Source of the DNA: Qipengyuania sp. YIM B01966
Lineage (GTDB): Bacteria; Pseudomonadota; Alphaproteobacteria; Sphingomonadales; Sphingomonadaceae
Assembly: GCF_016461955.1 (NCBI RefSeq)
Contig: NZ_JADMNM010000003.1
Coordinates: forward strand, 186,187-250,186
DNA: 64,000 nucleotides
Reading direction: 5' to 3'
This document shows, one piece after another, positions 57,726 through 64,000 of this stretch. The translations under genes were made by a program, and so were the position numbers. Position 1 is the first letter of the stretch, and every line of letters begins with the position of its first letter. The notes under the pieces are model-generated. The model was not told the origin of the DNA and did no database searches. It worked only from the letters and a program-made list of their open reading frames with translations.

Positions 57726-57728
57726 GGT

Positions 57729-60700
57729 TCAACTTGCCCCCTGTGGCTCGGCTGCGGTCTCGTCAGGGCCGATCTTGAAGAAGATTGCATAGAGGACCGG
57801 CACCACGAACAGGGTCAGTACCGTCCCGAAGGCCAGCCCGAAGGCCAGGACCACGGCCATCGCCTTGAAGAAGGCGTCGAACAGCAGTGGGATGACGCCG
57901 AGTACCGTCGTCAGCGAACTCAGGATGACCGGGCGGGCGCGATCATAGGCTGCCTCAATGATGGCATCGAAACGCGGTTTGCCCTCGCCGATCTCGATAT
58001 CCATCTGATCGACCAGCACGATCGCGTTCTTGATCAGCAGGCCCGAGAGCGAGAGCACACCGAGAATGGCGATGAACTCCATCGCTATGCCGGTGAAGAG
58101 CAGGCCGATGGTTACGCCGATGATCGCCAGCGGCACGATCATGAAAATGATCACCGGCTGGCGCACTGCGTTGAACAGCACGATTACCACCAGCACCATG
58201 CCGATGACACCGAGCGGGACCACGCCAATCAGCGAATCGATCGCCTCGGTGCTCGTTCCTTCCTGGCCGTCCCATTCGAAATGGTAGCTGGAAGGCAGTT
58301 CGATCGCCTCGACGTCTCCGCGCACGCGATCGAGCAGACGGTTGGCGGTTTCGCCCGGCGCGGGATCGGCCTGGGCGTTGATTGCCCAGCGCTGATCGAT
58401 CCGCTGAATCTGCGAATGACGCCAGCGGGTCTCGAAACCGTCGATCACTTCCTGCAGCGGAAGCGAGGCGCCGCTGGCGCTGAACACCTGGATTGCTTCC
58501 ATGTTCTGCGCGTCGCGCGTTTCGCTTTCGGGCGAGCGGGCGATGATCGGGATCAGGTCGTCGCCCTCGCGGAAGACGCCTATCGGACGGCCCGCGAACG
58601 TGCCCTGCAAGGCCTCGGCCACGTCCTCGCGGCTGACGCCAAGGCGACGCGCGCGCGTTTCGGAATAGAGCGGGTGGATGACCGGCACCTGCTCGCGCCA
58701 GTCATCCTTCACGAGGATGGCCGCTTCGTCCTCGGCGAAGACATCCTTGGCCTGCTGCGCCAGGCTCTGCAGAACCGCCGGATCGGGCCCCGAAAACTGC
58801 GCCTCGATCTTCGAGCCGCCACCCGGCCCCAGTTCGAACAGCCAGACCTTGGCGCGCGCTTCGGGGGCGTTCTTTTGCAAATAGGCATGCACATCTGCCT
58901 GCAGCCGCTCGAGCGTCGAGGCGTCCTCAACCCGCAGGATCATCTGGCCGAAGGAGGATGTCGGCGCCTCGGGCTGATAGACCAGCTTGTAACGCAAGGT
59001 ACCCATGCCGACCACGGTCTGAACGTCAGTAACGCCGTCCATCGTCGCCAGATCCTCCTCAATCTCCTCCAGGTCGGCATTGGTCCGCTCGATATCGGTG
59101 CCCGCAGGCAGCCAGTAATCGACCATCAAATGCGGCGTGGTGGAGGCGGGAAAGAAACCCTGTTCCACGAACGCGAAGCCCACAAGGGAGACGGCGAACA
59201 ACCCCCCGGTCAGGCCCATGGTACGCCAGCGATGGCGCAGCGCGCGCGCGAGCCATTCGCGATAGGCGGTGCCGATCCGGCCGGCTTCGCGCTGCGGGGC
59301 GGCCTCGTCCTCGAGACCGTCGTGGCCTGCATCGAATCCTGTCTCCCGATCAGTGCCGGAAGCGGCAGCATCCTCCTCCTTCTCGAACAGCCAGTTGGCG
59401 AGAAAAGGCGCTACGGTGACCGCGAAGAACCACGAGAACAAGAGCGAGATCATCATCACCCAGAACAGGTGATTGGTGTATTCGGCGACCTGCCCGGGGG
59501 CGAGGCCGATCGGGGCGAAGGCGATGATGCCGACCAGCGTGCCTCCTAGTAGCGGCCACAGCATCTGGCCCACGATCGCGCGCGCCGCCTCCAGCCTGTT
59601 TTTGCCCTGCTTGAGGCCGACGAGCATCCCCTCGACCACGACGATGGCGTTGTCCACCATCATTCCCAGCGCGATGATCAGCGCGCCCAGCGAGATGCGG
59701 TGCATCGGTATCCCGCCGGCATTCATCCCAGCCAGCGTCGCCGCGACGGTGAGCATGAGCACGGCGCCGATGACCACGGCCGAGCGCCAGCCCATGAAGA
59801 TCAGCAGCGTGACCACCACGATGACGAGCGCCGTCGCGACATTGATCACGAAATCGCCGATCGCGTCCGACACCACCTTGCCCTGGTGGTAGAATTCGTG
59901 GATCTCGATGCCGATCGGGCGGTCGCTCTCGCTCGCGCGCAGCTTGGCTTCGATCGCCTCGCCGACCTCGACCACATTTGTGCCGGTCGCATTCGAGATG
60001 CCCATGCCCACCGCCGGCCTGCCATTGTAGCGCAGGATCTGCATCGGCGGATCGACATAGCCGCGCGTCACGCGGGCCAGATCGCCCAGTCTCACGACCG
60101 CGCCTTCCTGGCCGGTCATCACCGGCAGATCGCGCAATTCCTCGACCGAATCGATCTCGCCGGTGGGAACGATCTCCAGACGCTGGTCGCCGACGCGCAC
60201 GCTGCCCGCTGCGACGACGGAATTCTGCTGTGCTAGATCCTGATAGACGCTCTGCACCGACAGCCCCAGCGCCGCGACCCGCTCGCGCATGATCTCGACA
60301 TAGAAGGCCTCGCGTTGCTCGCCCGACAGCACCACCTTGCCCACACCCTCCACACCGCTCAGGTCGGTGCGCAGCTTTTCGGCATAGTCGTACAGCTCGG
60401 CCGGCGAATAACCATCGGCGGTTAGCATGTAGAAGATGCCGAAGACGTCGCCGAAATCGTCGTTGACGATCGAGGGACCTGCCCCGGGCGGAAGCAGCCG
60501 GGCGGCATCGGCCACGCGGTTGCGCAGCTTGGTCCAGACGATCTGGAGCTGTTCCTTGTTGCGCCCGAACTCGTACTTGATCTCCACCTCGATGCGCGAC
60601 TGGCCCGCCTCGGAGGTCGAAACAATCTCCTTCACCTCCTGCATCTGCCCGATCTCCCGCTCGAGACGCTGGGTGACCTCGGTGGCGACCTCCATCGGCG

Positions 60701-60869
60701 ATCCGCCAGGATAGGGTGTTACCACGACAGCGCGGCGGATGGTGAACTCGGGATCCTCGAAGCGCGGCAGCGACCCATAGGCCGCCATCCCGGCAACGAT
60801 CGTCCCGATGATGACGAGCAGGATGAGCAGGCGATTCCTGATCGAGAAGACGGCGGGATTAAACGACAT
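57729..60869 (-). CDS. RND efflux permease (inner membrane)
   Basis: 1046 residues, typical for HAE-type RND permeases. The 12-helix layout with two large periplasmic loops is visible: first helix after MSFNPAVFSIRNRLLILLVI, the TM4 proton-relay segment GALIIALGMMVDNAIVVVEG (Asp followed by Asn), and the C-terminal TM10-12 segment LLIKNAIVLVDQM and LTTVLGVIPLLFD. Residues favour a broad hydrophobic-drug exporter, but substrates are unknown. It overlaps neither neighbour but gaps are 3-4 bases. No regulator lies in the operon. Confidence 0.95.
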   Translation of the reverse strand: MSFNPAVFSIRNRLLILLVIIGTIVAGMAAYGSLPRFEDPEFTIRRAVVVTPYPGGSPMEVATEVTQRLEREIGQMQEVKEIVSTSEAGQSRIEVEIKYEFGRNKEQLQIVWTKLRNRVADAARLLPPGAGPSIVNDDFGDVFGIFYMLTADGYSPAELYDYAEKLRTDLSGVEGVGKVVLSGEQREAFYVEIMRERVAALGLSVQSVYQDLAQQNSVVAAGSVRVGDQRLEIVPTGEIDSVEELRDLPVMTGQEGAVVRLGDLARVTRGYVDPPMQILRYNGRPAVGMGISNATGTNVVEVGEAIEAKLRASESDRPIGIEIHEFYHQGKVVSDAIGDFVINVATALVIVVVTLLIFMGWRSAVVIGAVLMLTVAATLAGMNAGGIPMHRISLGALIIALGMMVDNAIVVVEGMLVGLKQGKNRLEAARAIVGQMLWPLLGGTLVGIIAFAPIGLAPGQVAEYTNHLFWVMMISLLFSWFFAVTVAPFLANWLFEKEEDAAASGTDRETGFDAGHDGLEDEAAPQREAGRIGTAYREWLARALRHRWRTMGLTGGLFAVSLVGFAFVEQGFFPASTTPHLMVDYWLPAGTDIERTNADLEEIEEDLATMDGVTDVQTVVGMGTLRYKLVYQPEAPTSSFGQMILRVEDASTLERLQADVHAYLQKNAPEARAKVWLFELGPGGGSKIEAQFSGPDPAVLQSLAQQAKDVFAEDEAAILVKDDWREQVPVIHPLYSETRARRLGVSREDVAEALQGTFAGRPIGVFREGDDLIPIIARSPESETRDAQNMEAIQVFSASGASLPLQEVIDGFETRWRHSQIQRIDQRWAINAQADPAPGETANRLLDRVRGDVEAIELPSSYHFEWDGQEGTSTEAIDSLIGVVPLGVIGMVLVVIVLFNAVRQPVIIFMIVPLAIIGVTIGLLFTGIAMEFIAILGVLSLSGLLIKNAIVLVDQMDIEIGEGKPRFDAIIEAAYDRARPVILSSLTTVLGVIPLLFDAFFKAMAVVLAFGLAFGTVLTLFVVPVLYAIFFKIGPDETAAEPQGAS

Positions 60870-60872
60870 GGC

Positions 60873-61913
60873 TCAGTCCCGCTCGTAGGGGCGGACTTTC
60901 ATCCCCTCTTCGAGATTGGCCACGCCAGCAGCCACTATCAGGTCTCCGCGGCCGATGCCGGCAGTTACAGGCAGCATTCCGCCTGCTCCCTTGCCTACGG
61001 TGACGCGGCGCAGCGCGATGGCTCCCGTCCTGCGGTCCACGCGCCAGACGAATGTCTTTTCGTCACGCCCAACGATCGCTTCCAGTGGCACAGCCGGCAT
61101 CTCGGCATCATCGGTATCGAGCTCGACATGCAGTGTTCCCGTCATGCCCGGCAGGATCAGCGCGCCGGAAGGCGGATCGAACAGGAACGTCGCCTCGTAG
61201 GTGAGCGACTGACGCGTGGCGTCGGTGGCGAACGAGCCGAACCGGGCCGCGAACCGCCTGTCGGGAAGACTGTCGAGCGCGATCGCCGCGTTGATCGGGG
61301 CCCGCTGCTCGGCATTGGCAACGATGGACGAGGGAACCTGGACCACCACCTTGGCGGAACCGGCGGTCTGTAAGGTCACGACCGGCTGCTGCGGCGAAAC
61401 ATATTCGAACGGCTCGGTCAGTCGCCTGGCCACGCGGCCCGAAAAGGGCGCCCGCAAGACGGTCTTCTCCAACTGCTCGCGCGCATTGTCAAGTTCGGCT
61501 CGCGCAGTGTCGCGCTGCGTTTCGCGCTGAACGTGCACTGCCCGCGGAATCGCGCCTTCGCCGACCAGCGCGTCGGCGCGGCGGAATGCATCCTGTGCCG
61601 CCTCGTACTGTTCGCGTGCCTGGACGAGCTGGTTGCGCGCGATGGTCTGGTCGAGCTGCGCGATCACCGTGCCGGCCCTGACGAAATCGCCCTGGTCCAC
61701 CGTCAGCCGGACGATCTTGCCCGGCACATCGAAGGTTAGATCCGAAGATGTGCTTGCCTCGATGATCGCGGGAAACTCGTAAGTCCTCGCCTGACCGCCT
61801 GCCGCCACGGTGTAGAGTTTGACCGGACGCCGATCGGCCTCCTCCGGAATGGGAGCATCGTCGCAACCTGCAACAAGGCATGCGAAAATTAGCGAAACGA
61901 ATATGCGCAGCAT
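60873..61913 (-). CDS. RND efflux membrane fusion lipoprotein
   Basis: 346 residues from the ATG at 61913, chosen because the lipobox FACLVAGC then sits at a normal distance; longer frames go through the divergent promoter region. Lipoyl and hairpin regions: DVPGKIVRLTVDQGDFVRAG, QTIARNQLVQAREQYEAA and VLRAPFSGRVARRLTEPFEY. It links the permease to the outer-membrane channel. First gene of the pump operon, divergent from the NADH dehydrogenase (about 100 bases). Confidence 0.92.
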   Translation of the reverse strand: MLRIFVSLIFACLVAGCDDAPIPEEADRRPVKLYTVAAGGQARTYEFPAIIEASTSSDLTFDVPGKIVRLTVDQGDFVRAGTVIAQLDQTIARNQLVQAREQYEAAQDAFRRADALVGEGAIPRAVHVQRETQRDTARAELDNAREQLEKTVLRAPFSGRVARRLTEPFEYVSPQQPVVTLQTAGSAKVVVQVPSSIVANAEQRAPINAAIALDSLPDRRFAARFGSFATDATRQSLTYEATFLFDPPSGALILPGMTGTLHVELDTDDAEMPAVPLEAIVGRDEKTFVWRVDRRTGAIALRRVTVGKGAGGMLPVTAGIGRGDLIVAAGVANLEEGMKVRPYERD

Positions 61914-62021
61914 GAAGAATTTGGGTCTGAAAATGGTTCGGCGCGAATCAGACTTTGACATGCGCCCAAAATGAAACGAATAAGTTTTCATATCATCGCT
62001 CGTCGCAATAGGAAGACCCAA

Positions 62022-63374
62022 TTGCAAGGCCAAACGCTTTCGCTGAACCTGTCTCATCCCGAATCGACGAACCGCCCCCGGGTCGTCATCGTCGGCGCCG
62101 GTTTCGGCGGCATGGCTGCGGCGCGCGCTCTTCGCGGCAATGCCGCGGAAGTGACGCTGATCGACCAAACCAATCATCACCTGTTTCAACCGCTGCTATA
62201 CCAGGTCGCGACTGCGGCGCTTTCCCCGTCCGATATCGCTACGGCCACCCGTGTGCTGATGCGCGGCGGGTCAAACCTAAGTGTGTTGATGGCGGAGGTT
62301 ACAGGCGTCGATATCAGGGCGCGCTCGGTGCTGCTGCGCGATGGGCATCGGTTGCCATACGATTATCTCGTACTCGCCACGGGATCGGCCTCGAGCTTTT
62401 TTGGACAGGACAACTGGCGCGAACACACGCTGGTTCTCAAGACGATTGAGGATGCGCTTGCCATCCGCGCGCGGTTGCTGGAAGCGTTCGAGCGGGCCGA
62501 GCAGTCGACCGACGACGCAGAGATACGACGCCTCCTGACCTTTGCTATTGTTGGGGGCGGCCCAACTGGCGTGGAACTGGCTGGGACCATCTCCGAACTC
62601 GCACGCGCGACTTTGGCGCGCGATTTCTCTCGCATCGATCCGCGCGACACGCGTGTGGTCCTATGCGAGGCGGGCGGCCGTTTGCTGTCGGGTTTCGATC
62701 CCGCGCTTTCGACCTATGCGACCGAAGCTCTAACCTCGATGGGGGTGGAGGTGCGGATTGGCACGGCCGTCGAGGCAATCGATCCCACCGGCGTGGTGCT
62801 CGGTAGCGAGCGGATAGATACCGGAGCCGTGCTGTGGTGTGCCGGCACTGAGGCCCGTCCGGCTGCTGAATGGCTTGGAATCGATGGGGTCCGCAACGGG
62901 GCTGTAACGGTCCGGTCCGATTGTTCGGTGCCGGGTCATCCAAACATCTTTGCGATCGGGGACGTCGCAAGTTTCGAAGCAGGCGGCGACGAGCGCTTGC
63001 CGGCTCTTGCACCAGTTGCCAAGCAGCAGGGCACATATGTCGGGAAGCTGCTCGCGGCCCGTATCGCCGGTCGGCGCGAGCCCGGCGCCTTCCGCTACCG
63101 CGACTATGGTACCATGGCGGTGATCGGGCGCTCGCGTGCGGCGGCGCAATTCGGCAGGCTCCGGCTCACGGGATTTCTCGCCTGGCTGGTCTGGTCACTT
63201 ATACATTTGATGCTGCTTGTGGACTTTCGCAGCCGCCTGGTCGTCTATGTCAACTGGGCTTGGGCATGGTTTACTTACGGACGCGGGGCGCGGTTGTTGA
63301 CGGGATCAACCACAAGCGATGCCCGGCAGCCGCCGCTCAGCGACCCAGAAAGCGGGCGGCCCGATGACAAGTAG
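62022..63374 (+). CDS. Type II NADH dehydrogenase (NAD(P)/FAD-dependent oxidoreductase)
   Basis: About 450 residues from a TTG at 62022 with AGGA 8 bases upstream; an ATG at 61971 would add 17 residues but has no ribosome site and lies very close to a possible -35 TTGACA at 61955-61960. FAD-binding VVIVGAGFGGMAAARALRG, quinone-side NHHLFQPLLYQVATAALSP, NADH-binding IVGGGPTGVELAGTI and NIFAIGDVAS; a C-terminal hydrophobic anchor (LAWLVWSLIHLMLLVDF). It passes electrons from NADH to quinone without pumping protons. Transcribed away from the efflux operon. Confidence 0.93.
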   Translation: MQGQTLSLNLSHPESTNRPRVVIVGAGFGGMAAARALRGNAAEVTLIDQTNHHLFQPLLYQVATAALSPSDIATATRVLMRGGSNLSVLMAEVTGVDIRARSVLLRDGHRLPYDYLVLATGSASSFFGQDNWREHTLVLKTIEDALAIRARLLEAFERAEQSTDDAEIRRLLTFAIVGGGPTGVELAGTISELARATLARDFSRIDPRDTRVVLCEAGGRLLSGFDPALSTYATEALTSMGVEVRIGTAVEAIDPTGVVLGSERIDTGAVLWCAGTEARPAAEWLGIDGVRNGAVTVRSDCSVPGHPNIFAIGDVASFEAGGDERLPALAPVAKQQGTYVGKLLAARIAGRREPGAFRYRDYGTMAVIGRSRAAAQFGRLRLTGFLAWLVWSLIHLMLLVDFRSRLVVYVNWAWAWFTYGRGARLLTGSTTSDARQPPLSDPESGRPDDK

Positions 63375-63585
63375 CGGTCTCAGCCAATATTCAAATAGTT
63401 GACCATGATGAAAGCATGCTCCCGCACCGCCATCTAGGACCATTCGAAGCCTCGCCTGGCCTCGCTATCCATCACCTGCAAGTTGTCGCGACCTAGCTTG
63501 CACTTGATCGCAGGAAGCGCTCGAAGCCAAACCGCATCTAAGATCAGCGTATCTGTCTTTGGCGTCGATCTACCTCAGTTGACTA

Positions 63586-64000
63586 GGCCGTGTTGACAAA
63601 AGGGATTCCCAAGCCGGTCGGGTTCTGATTCAAGGCTGCTCTTTGGGAAGCAATCATGGGCCGTGGGGACTTGTCGGATGTGGAATGGGAGCTGATCGGG
63701 CCGCTTCTGCCATCTGAACGGGGGCGCTGGGCGCGACCTGCCGGTGACAACCGGCGGTTTCTCAACGGCATGCTTCATGTGCTGCGGGTAGGTTGCCCCT
63801 GGCGAGACATGCACGAGCGCTACGGTAAGTGGAACTCGGTCTATGTGCGGTTCCGACGCTGGGCCGAACAGGGTGTCTGGGATGCGCTGCTTCAGACGCT
63901 GATCGATCTGGGGCTGACCGACGACTGGCAGCACATGATCGATAGCACCACCGTTCGCGGCCATGTCTCGGCAGTGGGCGGAAACGTATGGCCCGCCCCG
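63586..64000 (+). mobile_element. IS5-type insertion sequence, left part only
   Basis: A TA-like flank (CTA) at 63583-63585 precedes GGCCGTGTTGACAAAAGGGA, a left end of the kind found on IS5-family elements; a transposase starts about 70 bases inside. The right end, target duplication and the rest of the transposase lie beyond the window. The first 200 bases upstream (63375-63585) show no gene and may be the disrupted remains of something older. Confidence 0.75.
63656..64000 (+). CDS. IS5-family transposase, N-terminal part (runs off the window)
   Basis: 115 codons from the ATG at 63656 (MGRGDLSDVEWELIGPLLP), open to the end of the window, so no stop is seen. GGGAAGCAATC precedes the start. 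The DUF4096-type N-terminal insertion-element domain is followed by GCPWRDMHERYGKWNSVY and by MIDSTTVRGHVSA, whose Asp is the first DDE catalytic residue. The sequence closely resembles many full-length IS5-group transposases and looks intact as far as it goes. Confidence 0.9.
   Translation, partial: MGRGDLSDVEWELIGPLLPSERGRWARPAGDNRRFLNGMLHVLRVGCPWRDMHERYGKWNSVYVRFRRWAEQGVWDALLQTLIDLGLTDDWQHMIDSTTVRGHVSAVGGNVWPAP

Overview
The window reads as the chromosome of a GC-rich alphaproteobacterium, most likely a sphingomonad (Erythrobacteraceae/Sphingomonadaceae type). The support is indirect: an ALAS-type hemA, a carboxynorspermidine polyamine pathway, a propionyl-CoA carboxylase/methylmalonyl-CoA mutase cluster, a TonB receptor and compact operons with 1-10 base gene overlaps. 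No rRNA is present, so the placement is an inference.

Layout. 0-3.3 kb: metallopeptidase, tRNA-Arg(ACG), NUDIX hydrolase, two Flp pilins, a bidirectional terminator and an M48 lipoprotein protease. 3.4-7.3 kb (minus): a 44-residue membrane peptide, a 628-residue exported protein, xerD and accA. 7.4-9.8 kb (plus): aroK-aroB-cyclase. 9.8-21.2 kb (minus): gor, pccB, a small membrane protein, methylmalonyl-CoA epimerase, a repeat-bearing gap, a crotonase, methylmalonyl-CoA mutase, a DUF3445 protein, bioB, a second small membrane protein, pccA and DUF488. This covers propionyl-CoA to succinyl-CoA, with a biotin synthase inside the set. 21-35 kb is mostly housekeeping: pgi, lepB-rnc-era, topA, dprA-plsY, murI, hemA and a PAS-GGDEF-EAL-PilZ protein. 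35-39 kb: polyamine synthesis (decarboxylase, nspC, carboxynorspermidine dehydrogenase). 39-45 kb: TonB receptor, threonine dehydratase-like enzyme, tandem MAPEG proteins, trxB and a tyrosine phosphatase.

From about 45.4 kb the character changes. Gene density falls and broken genes appear: a phytanoyl-CoA dioxygenase relic with a frameshift and a nonsense codon, a probable resolvase scrap, an RND-pump scrap, a kinase reduced to its ATPase domain, an SDR missing its middle, and a patatin lipoprotein split by an in-frame TGA. Intact genes among them are ohr-ohrR with a recognisable operator/promoter, a K+-channel-like protein, a TetR regulator, an MscS channel and a phospholipase-D protein. A complete RND efflux operon (membrane fusion lipoprotein, permease, outer-membrane channel) and a divergent type II NADH dehydrogenase follow. 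The window ends inside an IS5-type insertion sequence.

No convincing new defence or mobile system was found. The most interesting items are a repeat element translated in frame inside methylmalonyl-CoA mutase, three uncharacterised small membrane proteins translationally coupled to known enzymes, the exported 628-residue protein paired with the 44-residue peptide, and the cluster of informative pseudogenes.
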